Assembly: GCA_016584495.1 (NCBI GenBank)
Contig: WAID01000009.1
Coordinates: 2,418,001 to 2,482,000, forward strand
Source of the DNA: Celoporthe dispersa
Taxonomy: Eukaryota > Ascomycota > Sordariomycetes > Diaporthales > Cryphonectriaceae
Direction: 5' to 3'
Length of the DNA: 64,000 bases
The notes below the pieces were generated by a model. That model had not been told where the DNA came from, did no database searches, and saw nothing but the letters and a program-made list of their open reading frames with translations. This document shows, piece by piece, positions 1-12,334 of this stretch; within the stretch, counting starts at the first letter, position 1; each line of letters starts with the position of its first letter. Position numbers and translations under genes: made by a program.

Positions 1-716
1 CGTCCCTGACACAAACAAGCCAGCAGAAGAAGCGCAGACAGACCACCTACACCAGCAATAATCCACTAGTACTCTAACGAGACGGGCGCGATACCTGCAC
101 TGTCAGCGCGTTGCCAAGGTCAAGGTAAGCCAGCCCAGCCCGCCCGTCTTCTTTCTCAATCTTGCCACCTCCTTACTCTTTCCTCCCTGGTCCTGGTTAC
201 TTCTGGTCAGGGTGTGAGCACCGAGGTGGCTGTTTTGCTGTGTATCGTCGTCCCCGGGCGCAATTGGGGTCTGGCTGTATCGGCGTGATCACAACAATGC
301 TGACCTACCCAGACTGCCTGTGCTTCTTTCGCGATTGTCTGTCCTGACCCGCCTTACTGTCTTCTATTAGGCGTACACCGACCTCAGAACCTTCTTCCCT
401 CCGGCCCGGCCTCCCTCCCTACCTGGGCCGCGGGTCACTTCGAGACCAATCTGTTGGCCTCCGTGCCCTTTGAAGCTACACGCGCTATCTGCGACGAGCC
501 CCCCCCCCCCAGGAGCACCAGATCAACATCCGACCGCGCTCCGCGACCAAACCCATATGCCATCGTGGCCACCACCAACATCACCACCACCATCCTCCTC
601 GTCGTCGAAACCGCCTCTGGATCTGCTGTCCGCCCTCGCGCCTCTCCCCCAGCGGGCCCTCAGTCTGGCGAGGCTCGTCTCTGCGGCCATTCTTCTTTCA
701 TGAAGCACATCGCAAG
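1..716 (+). promoter_or_regulatory. Upstream/leader region of the Ebp1-like gene
   Basis: No protein-like reading frame is visible. The stretch is C-rich on the + strand with CT and CCA runs, as in fungal promoters and leaders. Several short ATG frames precede the main start at 717, so upstream ORFs are possible. A run of ten C lies near 500. Confidence 0.5.
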
Positions 717-3014
717 ATGGAGACTACGGCGGATAGAATTAGATCCGTCGTCAAGAGTCTACTGCCAGAGCGCCCACACCACCTGTCGCTCTACCCTGAT
801 CGCAAGTACATAGTGCAGCCAAACTACTGGCAACACCAGTCGCCGCTACAATACTCCACCTTCCTATCGGACGCAGACCGCGGCGTCCTCCTGACCAGAC
901 CCTACTTCGACATCTGCGACGAGCCCGAGACCTCTCCCACCACACCTCTGCCCGCAGCCGCGCCCAAGAAGATGACCAAGATGTCCATCAAGGATTACAA
1001 GAAGGCGAAGCAGGCCTCTCACTCGTCCAACTCCCCCGTCGAGAACGGCATCCCTGGGAGGCCGGACGACAAGAGCTACACGGGCGATGCGGTGAGGCTG
1101 GATAAGGACACCATGCGCAAGGAGAACGACAGCTCAAGGGAGGCTGGATCGCAGCACCCGGGCAAGGCGCAACAGAGCCGGGTGAACGGGGAGACAGAGA
1201 GGTATGCGCAGGGCTGAACACGCCGCGGCCAGCAGGTCCCTTTGCTAACCAGGTTGCCCACACACCCACACAGGTCTAGGTACTCGGCGTCCAAGGCAGC
1301 CTCGAGAGATGCGCTGAGCCCCCCGAGAGCAAGAAGCGCCCATTGGACCCGGACGACAGCGCCAGGCCGCACAAGAAGGCGAGACCGAGCGAGGACCTGT
1401 CGCGCAGGCCTCCGCGACCCGAGACCCCACACAGCTCCTCCGCGCACGACAGGGCCCCCGAGTAGTAAGGAGGGGGAGATCAGGAGGCCCTCAGCTGACC
1501 CCGGGTGGCCGCGGCGCCGCAGGAAGCTCCAGGGAGAGGGACCGAGCGGTGTCGCCCAGGATCACCGTCAACGGGACCAAGAGCTCGAGCTCGAGCTCGT
1601 CACAGCCCAGCTCGCTCCCCCCGGAAACCTGACAGCTCTGGGAAGCACCTCGTCCCTCCCCTGCTGTCGCCCCTCCGGCACCCGGCGATCGACGATGAGC
1701 TGGAGACCAACAGCCCGAAGAAGAGGGCGAAAGAGAGCCCCTCGAGCGCCAGCAAGGCGCAGACGAGAGGTCTCAAGCCGGAGGCGACAGCGAAGAAGAA
1801 GCAGCCTGTGATGCCGGAGCTGCCAGAGCTCCTGTCGCCCACGCTCCCTCCCATGGTTGAGGATGAGCTCCTGCGGCTCGAGAAGGTGCTTGTCAAGGGC
1901 GAGCCGGGCCAGGCAGCAGGAGGTCAGGCCCCCGAGGGCACAAAGGGCACGCGCAAAGAGAAGACACGGGACGGCGGCGCCGAGGAGGGCAGGCCAAAGA
2001 GTCTTATTGTTACACTGAAAATCAGAAAGGCGCTGCGGCCTACAGTGAGGAGGCTTCTCGCCCTCCCTTCTAAGAACAGGAAGGATAGGTCGGCAAGTGT
2101 CGAAGCCGCACCCCCGCCGGCAAGGAAGAAGCCACGCCCCGCCGAGGCGACCGAGGCGGCACCGTCCACCGCGGCGAAGCGAGCCAGCAAGGGCCCCGAC
2201 GCGCCCGCCCTCAAGGCACCCTACACACCGCCCAACCCCCCAGCAGCCGTCTCTCAGGTGCCCTCTGGCAGCTCACAGAACCCGACCCCCGGCGGCGGAC
2301 GCGTCGCCCAGACGCCCGGCGCTGCAGCAGAGGCGGGTCCGCCGCGCGTCAGCTCGGCCAAGGACCGGGGAGACGCTCATGCGCCGCCATGGGGCCATGT
2401 CGACCCTGGGGAGGAACCTCAAGCGCGAACGCGACAAAGAGAAGCAGGAGCGGGACAAGGAGAGACAGAAGCAGCCCAACGGCACGACGGCCAGCGGGGA
2501 GCGCATGGCCGCCGAGGACTACCGCCCTGTCATGTTGACCATGGAGATGATCCTGGCGTACTTCATCGCGTTTCGGTCCCAGAACCAGGCGTGCGAGCTG
2601 AGCAGGACGCATGTGGACGAGAAGGCCTGGCTCTCGCTGGAGGCCCACCTGAGGGAGCTCCGGCACATGACATACCACTCGCTCCCGCTGCACACGCTGG
2701 CGATCCAGCTCAACGGCATCCTCATCAACGAGATCCTCAAGGTGTACGCGATCAACGGCAACTCGTCGCGCGAGGTCAAGCTGGACGAGGGCAGCCAGAA
2801 GGTCCTGCTGCGGAACGTGAGCCATCAGTTTGTCGTGTGGTCCGAGGCCGAGCGGTTCCGGAACAAACTGACGGACGAGAGGCTCAAGACGCCAGTCATG
2901 GGGCCGTGGACGTCGCCATACAAGGCTGCTGCCGATACACTGGCAGTAATGGCCCGGGTAGCCGACCGAGAGCATGTCGACTGGAGAGCCGAGGTAGTTC
3001 CGCCAAAGGACTAA
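717..3014 (+). CDS. Ebp1/AFF4-like nuclear protein, probable elongation-factor scaffold (frame-broken)
   Basis: Exon 1 runs 717-1201. An intron starts with GTATGC at 1202 and ends at CACAG (1273) or TCTAG (1279); both keep frame. The N-terminus is short and conserved-looking, and contains KMTKMSIKDYKKAK. A long disordered, Pro/Ser/Lys-rich middle contains basic nuclear-localisation-like clusters. The last ~160 residues form a helical domain (DYRPVMLTMEMILAYFIAF and onward, about 2518-2999). An SxKDYK-type motif before a disordered region and a C-terminal helical domain resembles AFF4 and the fission-yeast Ell-binding protein Ebp1, which scaffold the ELL elongation complex. That assignment is my inference from layout, not an alignment. 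Frame changes are needed near 1319-1324, 1455-1459, 1499-1505, 1617-1622 and 2367-2370, all in C or G runs. The C-terminal domain itself is intact. Confidence 0.55.
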
Positions 3015-3856
3015 GAAGACTGATGAAGACGTGGGGAACGAGAGGGAGCACAGCGCCACGGCGTCTTGATACGGGATGGGAGGCCAGGACATGAGTGCCT
3101 CGGGAGCAGAGAAGGTGTTGCATTCCTGTGAGACGAACAAGGAGATATGAAGAGGGCGGGGCGGGAGCATCCAAGATCAAAAGAGAGTAGTTGGCGTACG
3201 CCTGTCTCTATGAGAGGATGTCCTAGAGGGTCTGCACAACAGGGGAACAGACAGGCTTCACTGAAATATGGATGGCTACGATGATATCCCGACGACGCTT
3301 ATGGACAGCGCGTGCTTATTGCATTGTACTGAGAATGTCATCAGTCAATACAGTCAATCTTCAAATACCATGTCAATCAAGGTTGAGCGTGAGAAGTCTT
3401 GCGATGTGCATCAGCTGTGGTCCTGAGCTGTGAAAACCGAGAAGCATGTATATATACAGTCGGTATTATATACTTACTGTGCAGTCCAGGCGCTCCCGCT
3501 GACGTAGACATACTGTACTGTACTATGGTTACGTACTGTAGGCTTCAGAAGAGGACCTGGGCGAGCTGGGTTGGAAGGGACAGGGGTCGGCGTTGCTGTC
3601 ACGGTAGGCTCTCTCCCCTCCCCCGCCCCCCTCCGCATTAGCTACCCGCTGAAGCTCTTCCCGCTGTAGGGCAGCTACACAGTGCATCCCACCGCATCAC
3701 AGCCCAGGTCCAAAAAAGAGGCAACGACGCCCACCTTCGACCTTCAACGACGACGCCCCCCCAGCTCATCCTGTCTGCGTGGCCCTCTTCCTCTAGAATA
3801 CAACACACAAGGCAAACACAGAACAACAAGAGACCACAATATACGAGTCGCAGGTT
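3015..3856. other. Intergenic region, Ebp1-like 3' side and Lin1 promoter
   Basis: No gene seen. The first half is probably the 3' UTR of the upstream gene. It holds a TACGTACTGTA element at 3531-3541 preceded by repeated ACTGT/TACTGT units. The 150 bases before 3857 are C-rich, as expected for a leader. Confidence 0.5.
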
Positions 3857-5472
3857 ATGTCCTCCCGCTTCTCGGCCGCGCGCCCTAAACGCGCCGGCGA
3901 GTCCTTCGCCCGCGCCCACCACGGCGAGCGATCCGCCACCGCCACCACCGCCTCTTCCTCCACCGGCAACGACGACGGGCAGGACGGCCACCCCGCGCCA
4001 AAGAAGGTCAAGTTTGACGTGCGAAACCCCTCCGCCCTCGCGCCCGACGCAGAAGACGAGGATGAGGACAACGACGCGGTCCTGGAGGCGGACGTCATCG
4101 GCAAGGGCGCCGGTGCTACGAAGCGCGGGGCGGTGAATATCGATGGGTATGACAGCGACTCGGACAATGAGACGTTCAAGGACCGCGCCGCGGCGAGGAA
4201 GTCGCGTGGGAAGGGTAATGGTGGTGGTGGTGGTGGTGGCGGCGGCAGGGACAACGACCTGGACGTGGCGGATGTTGAGATTGATATTGCGGACCAGCTG
4301 GACAATTACGACAAGCGCCTGCGGAATGGTGGAGACGTCGACGGTGAGGAGCAGGCAGCAGCAGCGGCAGGGGACGAGGACGAGGATATGTTTGCTGCAG
4401 ATGACGACCCCGACGGGGATAACGCGGACGACCCAGCCGGACCGGAGACAACGTCGCGCGCTGCGGGCCGGAGGGTAAAGGAAGTGCGCTTCCTTGACGC
4501 GGACAAGATCGAGGGCCAGGAGCAGGCGAGCAGGAGCGGCGGGACGGTGCGGCTGGACGAGGACAACGCGAGCAGCGACGACGAGGAGGACCTGGAGCTG
4601 GCGATACAGGAGGAGGGCGTGGACGAGGAGGTCGGCATGGGCGGCCTGAAGAGAACGCGCCCAAGATCGACGCCTTCAACATGAAGGCGGAGCAGGAGGA
4701 GGGCGCGTTCGACGAGGCCGGCAACTTCATACGCAAGGCGGTCGACCCGGATGCCGTGCACGACAAGTGGCTGGACGGCGTCAGCAAGAAGGACATGAAG
4801 AAGGCGGCCGAGGCGCACGAGAGGCGCGAGGCCGAGCTGAGGCGGCAGAGGCGGGAGGAGGACAGCCTGCTGACCGAGGACCTGCTCAGGTCGCTCATCC
4901 TCCACCTCGAGCTCGGGGAGACGCCGCTCGAGGCGCTGGCGAGGCTGGGCAGGGGCAGGGCCAAGGAGAAGAAGGTGCCCAGGTGGAAGCTCAAGAAGAA
5001 GCAGCAGAAGGACGGCGAGGGGGGCGCCATGGAGCTGGACCACGCCAAGGAGCCCGAGGACCCGAGGCAGGCCAGGATCAAGGAGGCCATCAACTCCATC
5101 ACCGAGGCGGCGGACAAGCTGCTCGGGAGGGACTACGCAGATGTCTACGAGACCGAGAGGGAGGTGCTCATAAGAGACTGGCAGACCGAGGCAGGTGAGC
5201 GCTGGAGGCAGCCCACGCCTGCTCCCGCTGCTGCTGCTGCTGAAGAACAACAACAACAACAACAACAAGAACAAGCACAAGACCACACGGCGGCGGCATC
5301 GACCGAGAAAAAGTGGGAGTACAGATGGGTCGACGGGAGGGATGGGGGCGTGGTGCAAGGTCCTTATGATGGTCCCGCCATGAAGGCGTGGCAGGACGCC
5401 GGCTACTTTGAAGGGGTCGAGTTTAGAGCCGTTGGCGAGGACGGCTGGAGTCGAGCAGGTGACTTTGTCTAA
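3857..5472 (+). CDS. LIN1: Lin1/CD2BP2-family GYF-domain protein of the U5 snRNP
   Basis: The N-terminal half is acidic and disordered, with VDG/IDGYDSDSD-type stretches and a Gly run. The C-terminus has a GYF domain: WEYRW, then GPYDGPAMKAWQDAGYF, about 5311-5466. The family (yeast Lin1/Snu40, human CD2BP2/U5-52K) binds the U5 snRNP and proline-rich ligands; the GYF domain recognises proline-rich peptides. A polyQ stretch (EEQ7) precedes the GYF domain. The frame changes at 4649-4652, between GGLK and NAPKIDAFNMK. Both sides are family-like, so it is one gene, about 538 residues after correction. The start at 3857 is the first ATG before the acidic region. It converges with the Mus7/Mms22 gene, with only 253 bases between stop codons. 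Confidence 0.88.
5249..5272 (+). repeat. CAA repeat encoding polyglutamine
   Basis: Consecutive CAA codons inside the Lin1-like gene, just before its GYF domain. This is a coding microsatellite likely to vary in length between strains. Confidence 0.8.
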
Positions 5473-5725
5473 GGAAGAAGAAAAAAGAAATTAAAAAAAA
5501 GAGAAAAAAGGGAAAAAGGGGAAAAAAGGAAGGGAAAGAAAACTAAACAGAGATACCATCTTTTATTAGTTCACTAGAGAGCTACAATGCCTCTGTTTTC
5601 CATCTCGAGAGTAATCACTGTAAACGAGCCTACTTCATTTGGCTTCATCATCATGCAACGTTGATCAGCATTTTGTCGACACAGCTGGGCTGGTCGCTAT
5701 TGAACATGAGCATTTTCCTCGGTCC

Positions 5726-8700
5726 CTAGAATTCTATATCTCCCACTATCGCCCTGAGGCTCCTCTTAGTCCTCCGCCTCCGCTTTCGTCGACTGGTGTC
5801 TTCCTCGCAGTCCATCTCCCCGGCCCAAGCCCTCACTCCATCGTGAAGTTTCAACAAGACCTCTGGCCCCCGGCCCAGGTCGTTTTTGACCCCTTGCATC
5901 GACTGCGTCCCTGTCTGCGCAGAGTAGGCGGCCGCCACCCTGACCGTGATCAGATCCGGCGTGACAACCCAGCTGTTCTGCATCTCGCGTACCAGGGTCT
6001 GCTTGAAGCTGTTGATGTGAGGTTCCACGTGAGCAGGAGGCGGATCATCATTTGCCTGTGCGACTAGCAGCGACCGCACAGTCACGTCGAGGACTGCCAT
6101 CCCGCTCCCTCTGGCCGCACGCAGGTCGTCGAGAACAGAACTTGCATGTCTGGCAAACTGGGTTATCCCATCGATACACCTCCTCAGCCTCAGGGTCGTG
6201 CCCGTCATTGAGGGCAGCATAAGCCAGCAGATCAAGCTCGGCCGTACGGCGTTGCATATGTCAACCAGCTCGTTCAGAACGTGCGCTTGGGCCGGTGATA
6301 ACCTCGTGTCTTCGTCACTCCGCCGGACCTGGTCTCGCGTCCAGCCCGTCACGGCGTCCAGCAGGCAGACGACATCGTCAAGACAACCTTCTGGGATCTC
6401 TCTCGGGAGGCAGGATCTGTCCAGAACTTGCAGAAGGGCCCTAGAATAGACTCGCAGCAGTGGCCATATATCGGGTGCGGACGAAGACGCTTGGATGGTC
6501 GCAGGGAGCATACGGCCGATGACAAACGAGAGGATGTTGTCGTCCTCCATCCCGCTCTCGATGATCCTGCGCTCTGTATCGAGCTGGCCATTTGCCAGCG
6601 CCGATTTGAAATGGTTGTAGAGGTAGTAGAAGAGCTGTGGGGCCGCCGTCGTCTCGCCCTCTCCTAGCCTGAGGCCGTAGGCAAGAATGCCTGCAGTATG
6701 CAGCTGAGGGTCCTCTCTGGTCGGCGAGTACTCGGCGCTGAAGTGGTAGTAGAAAGGGTCGACTGTGCAAATCTCGGCGCCGTGTGACTTGATGAGCCCA
6801 ACGATCTCACGGATGAAGCCGATGTAGTTCTGGTGCTCGGCCGAACCCAGCTTGACGGATTTGATGTGTGCCTTCATCTGCTGCATGACCGAGTCCAAGA
6901 GCCTCTCGTATCTGGCCCGCAGTGGTTTCCTCTGTGCCAGATCCGCCTGGCGCAGCTCCCTTCTCATATAGGTGACACCGCAGGCAAAGAGGTCCCGATT
7001 GGAGTTGTAATCAGGAGCTGATCCAGGCTTGATAGCTGCTCCCTTGATGTAGCCCACCTCCATCGACTGGAGAGTCTGCGCGAGATGGTTTTCGTACCGC
7101 AGGGCATGAAATGGCTTCACCAAGGACGTGATCCAGATGTCGAAATGGCTGCAGCTGATGCTTGAGAAGTTGAAGACGTGGTTCTCGAGAAGGGTAGCTA
7201 CAAAAGGGGTATGAACCTCTTCTCCGCCAGGCCGAGCTCATCAGGGAGAGCTCGGAAGACCCCGTACTTGCCGGGAGAGAAAAAGTGTCGCAGTTGTCTC
7301 TTGCCGCCGTCAATAAAAAGACTGGTGATTCGACCACACAGAACGATGGCTTTCTCGACGATGGCGGAAGGAGAGCCGAGATGGGGAGCAGTGTCGCACA
7401 CTGGTGAGTTGACTGCCTGACAGGCTGCAGCAAAGAAGCCCTGGACGATCTTGTCATCGAGGAACTCAACCGCGTCCTCAAATTCCCGATTACCGTGTGA
7501 TGATACCGAATCGCTTGTCGACTCCCGCAGTTTGTGCCAGAGGTCCTCTAACCGCTTGACCAAGACGTCAACCATCTCAAAACAGGCTTGCACGATCCCC
7601 CAGTCTAGGTCCCCATCTTTCATGCTCAGCTTGTTGAAGACCTTGTTCAGCTGGCTGACGTTGAAAGAAACCGTTGCTGCTGTCAGGGTGGGGCAGTGCT
7701 TGGCGACATCCAAAGATGCCCTGATGCTAAAGTGTAGGATGTCCTTTGCCGCGGCTTGATTCGCAGCAACAATACCATCTAGCATCTGCTGCTGGATGCG
7801 TCCCCTGTCTTCCTTTGCCATAGACATGAACTGATCTTGAACGTCGGAAGCGGCTGTGAGATATTGGTTGAGGACCTGTTGAAACACGTTGTTCTGCCAT
7901 GACATGAACGGCCTGTAGTCACTCAGCAATCCTCCGGACGAGACGACAAATCGTGCGAGTTGCCTCCATGCCCGGAGGTTGATGAGACAGGCTTCTTTGT
8001 GGGAGCTGGCCGGTTGCACCAGCTTCTCGATCAAGTCAACAGGCCGACGATCTTCGGGGGGCGCGGCCCAGAAAAGGGTACACAGGAGGTCGTGATGGTT
8101 TCGCAAGGAGGCAAGGTCGTGAGAATGGATGGTCTGCTCTTTCGAATACTGTCGATTGTGATTGGGTAGGCATCGGGTGATAAGATTGCGAAGGTCGTTT
8201 GAGAGTCCGTTCCGCCTCATATTCTGAATGGCCACCGCTAACATCTTTAGAAATATGTGGAAGCAGCGGTCCTCCGGCTCGACTGACAGGTAAGGCCCGT
8301 CACTGAGCTCCTCTAGAAATCTTGGTGATTTGTAAAACTCCTCGTTTCTCAGGTGTGAAAGATTCCGATGGCCAAAGAAGTCGAAGATTGTACCAACGAT
8401 ACCGACACACCTGTGCCAGCCCCATTGGTCGATCAAGTGGTGACAGCGCCCCAACAAGGCCCGACAGTACTCGTTGAAACTAGGGGATTGTCTCTGCTCG
8501 CTCTGGTAGGACTCGAATACCACCTTCAACAGCTTCTGCGGCAGGTTCCAGCCCTCAAGCGGAAGCACAGACCGCATTCCTTTGCTCAAAACGCCAATGT
8601 CATCAAATTCGCCTAGAGGTAGGAGTGTGAACATGTCCGACCACAAGCCCTCAAGCTTTTGGGCGTCGGAGGTCGGAAGGACGCTGGCAGTCATGGCCGA

Positions 8701-11700
8701 GCCCGTCAGATCCCAGAATCCAGCGCGCGGCATATGAGCTGAGCCGAGAACTTTGATGATGACGACCCAGCAAATTGTAGTGACATTTTCAGCCCTGATG
8801 CCGCGTTCTCGGGTAGAAAGACGTTGCAGATCGTGATAAGTGGTGCGGACCTCGGACAGACCGATCTCTAGGAGCTGCTCGATCATGACCTTTGCAAATC
8901 GTTTCAGCAAGTCTTCGGCCTGCAGCACCTCGCTCGATAGTTCGACTGTCCCACGACAGAGCTGAAGTATCACGAGGGCACACATGAGAAATCTCGAGTT
9001 GATCCGAAGCAGTGTGCGATCCCGGCCTTGCTCGGGTGTTGAAGGACGTGTCTGCTGGAGGAAGCTGAGGAGCAGCTCTGAGACCCGTTCCGTGAACCGT
9101 CTCGCTTCTAGATCTCCATCTAAGCTGACGGCATCGAGGATGAAGCTGAGGAAGCGCTCAGCGCATTTGACAGCTTGATGTCCACCACAGTGAGTCTCAT
9201 CCTCCCTCCTCTCTTCTAACTTGGTGATGAGCAGGTCGAAGAGCAGGCCAAGTTCAGACGATACCTTGTCGGTCCAGCGTCCCCAATCGAACCGATAATC
9301 CGAAAACTCAAAGGACATTGCTGGCCGGGTAGATCTGACTGCATTACAAACCTGATAGTCCAAAGCCTTCTTCAGAGTGCCTCCTCCAATGATAGTGTCA
9401 CGGTGAAAGAATGTATCTTGGTGTAATGGAAAAATATCGAAATGCTGAGTATAATGCGTCCCGAAGGGTCCTAATCCGATAATCTTGCTCCGCCCCTGGT
9501 GTAGAGGCTGGGGCCGCTCTGCAACTGAAGGCTCGTGGAAAAACGGAAGAGGATCATTCGCATGTTGAAATTGAGGGTCCTTCAGATCCAGCCACCTCGG
9601 GGGAATCAGCTTGCGAGCCCGAGGGGCCCTCGTCTCCCTCCCCCTGCTCTCTTCGAACTTCGACCGCGAGAACGTCGAATGCAGACTTGCTGGTCGCTTT
9701 TAAAGGAGTCTCCAAACTCTCAGCAGGCGTACCAGCTTTGTCAGAAGGAGATCGGCGCAGTTGGAAGGTCTGCGCCAGGACCTCGCTCTGATTTTTGCGA
9801 AATAAAAGATCCAGCATCTTCTTCCTGGCAGTGAAGGCAAACCCACCCTCGTCGTGCAATACATCTGCCTCGAGCTGTGCCGGCCGAAGATAGTCATTCC
9901 GAGGATGTGACTCTGTCCTCTTTGGTTTCAATGATTTGGCGGGATGGACTTCAGGACGGGCTTTCGGCCCCTCAGTGCTTGCGAAGCTGTCCATTTGGAC
10001 ATGTCTCGTCAACTTCTGAGGTTGGGTGAAAGACAAACCGCTTTGCGACCTTGGCTGCCGCCTGACATTAGCGGAGAGCGGTCTGAGAGCCTGCGTTGTG
10101 ACAGGCAACTTTTGTTGTATTAGAGGGCGTGGTGCTTTCGGATTTGCCTGTGCGATCTTTCCAATCTTCCAAGCCTTCAAGACGGAAAGCGCGTCGACAT
10201 TGTCCGTGCGATTTCCAAGATTGATATTTTTGCCGGAGGGTTTGCATCTGCCCATATCGCTTCTCTTGCTGGCAGCTCGAGCAGCAACTCTGATGAACTT
10301 TGGCGCATCGGGAGCAGAAAAGTCGACGATGCTCAGTGCAGGGGGCGAGATGGCCCTGTCCACCCGGCCTGCTGCTTGGTTGGTGCCGTTCTGACCTGCA
10401 TGTCTAGCACTGCTAGTCGAAGGACGATCCAGACGCTGTACAGAATGTGAAAATTTTGGTTGTCGATACCGCTTTCGTTTTTCTCCGTGAAAGACCTTCT
10501 GCTGAGACTTCTTTCTCTTGTGAGGGGGTCCGCGCGAGGAAGCGTGCTTCCGTTTCTGGCCAGGCAGCATCCAGTCGACGAAGTCCTCCTCCACTACTGA
10601 AGCACCGTCGTCCAGAGTTAGGAGGCCGTTGTGGTCTGGGGGTGTCTCCAATGCACCGTCACCTCCGGATTGCCCAAGCCCTGGCTGTGTGTCGTCGTTG
10701 TCACGGTCGTCATCATCATCAAGTTCGTCAAAGAAAGATCTTGTAGACATGTTGGGCTGAGTTGCTCCGAGCTTTCTCACCGCGAGCCCTGGACGCGGCC
10801 GATCCGGGGACAGTAACGGACTCTGTCTCTTCATGTTACTTCGTATCTTGTCCTTACGGGACTGCTGGTCTAGTCTTAGCCAGGATGCAGGTAGGACGCC
10901 TCTGATCCTCTTCTTTGCCCTCGCGACCAGTTCAGAATCGCTGTCTGAACCGGAGCTCTCGGGTCGAGGAACATCTTCGTCCTCTTGCTCGCTCTCCGAC
11001 ACAGAGGTTGTGAGGTCGATGGGTTCGACTGTGGCCTCATGTGGAATAGGAGGGCTTGGCTGTCGACTAGGAGACGAAGGAAGGACGGCAAGGCCTGGCA
11101 GTGGCGAATGACGATGAGACGACCTGGTAGGAGAGCGATGGTGATTGGTGCGGGATTCTGAAGTCTCTGGAGGAGGGGATGACGGGAAATCCCAAGCATC
11201 AGCATGCCTTCGTGAGGGCGACTCCTGTGTGGTGTTCGCATTATTTATCTTCAGTCGCTTTGCGGACGTTAGAGGCCGGGATGGCGCCTGTCGCTTAGAC
11301 AACCTTGCAGGTGTGTTCTTTCTCCGCCCAACAAGCTGACTGATGTCGGGAAAGCTCTCATCCTCGCTCATGCTGGTGTTGTTCGTCTGCTGCCCCGGGC
11401 TCTGCTCGCTGCTAGCTCTGAGGTGCCTTGGCGGTGACGAGGTCCGCGGGGAGGGTGACAGCGCCAGTTCATCCACATCGTCATCTATCTTCCTCTGTTT
11501 TCTCTTATCTCCGTGCCTCTGCGGGTCTGCGCCCTGGCCTTCTGGTTGTAGCTGGCTCTCGTTGTATTCGAGATCTTGCGAGTCCTCCTCCTGCCGTCGT
11601 CTGGCGGCCTCTTGTTCCTCGATCGTGACGCGGACTGGCTTGACACCATGCGTCTTCATGGAGCGGCTATACTGGGCATTTTCCAGAAGGTATGGGTGTT

Positions 11701-12334
11701 CTTGAATCGGTTTTCGTGGTCTTAGTGATCGACGTCCTCGGACAGGTGATTCAGGTAGGGTCGCGGCAGGGACGTCAGGTCTTTTGGAGGGCGTGGCTCT
11801 TGGAAGAGGTCCATCCTGCCCCTGCTGGCCAATATCTAGATGAGGATGCTGGGCTCCTGCGCACACAGGATTCACGCTGGCATGCGCCGCAGCTTTTCGG
11901 GCAACACCGGAGGAGACATCGTCCCTCCGACCAGGCGGCGTCTCAGCTCTTGCTCCCGTGGGCTCGCCGGCCAGTGGATCTGGGCTGTCTCGAGCCGCGT
12001 CAGGCCCTGTTCCATCATCTCCAGCCTCGGAGGGAACTGGCGAAGTCCGTTCTTCGCCCAAGATCTGAGATGCACCGTATCCAAGGTATGCTAAACCGGT
12101 GGAGGACGGTTCGACGGCCGGGCCTTGTGTACGGTGAGGCTCGAGACGCTTGCGCTGGGTAGACGGCGGCAGGGGCGAGGGCGATCCGGGGAAATCCCAA
12201 ACCTCATCTCTCTGTAAATCGGCTTGCGGCAGACTCGGTGGGCTGGGCGAGGTTGGCAACGGCTGCGATTCTTCCGAGTCCCACGCCTCGTCGTCCGAGT
12301 CGGGGACCACCCCTAATGCCTTCCAGTTCCCCAT
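5726..12334 (-). CDS. mus7: Mus7/Mms22-family DNA replication-repair protein
   Basis: This is the largest gene in the window, about 2200 residues and apparently intron-free. I place the start at the ATG at 12334, giving MGNWKALGVVPDSDDEAWDS; the VPDSD-type N-terminus is typical of fungal Mus7/Mms22. A long disordered basic and Ser/Pro-rich region follows. The conserved globular part begins near IIGLGPFGTHYTQHFDIFPL (about 9470) and runs to the stop. The family partners a Cul4/Rtt101-type ubiquitin ligase at stalled replication forks and gives resistance to alkylation damage. Two frame changes are needed: one at 9623-9629 (GGGGCCC on +) and one at 7206-7209 (GGGG on +). Conserved sequence reads through both when corrected. 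The gene diverges from COX5 across a 1.56-kb shared upstream region. Confidence 0.85.

Noticed and set aside
9333..9363. Possible tiny intron GTTTGTAATG...GGCCAG in mus7
   Set aside because: Only 31 bases, too short for a spliceosomal intron, and the frame is open through it.
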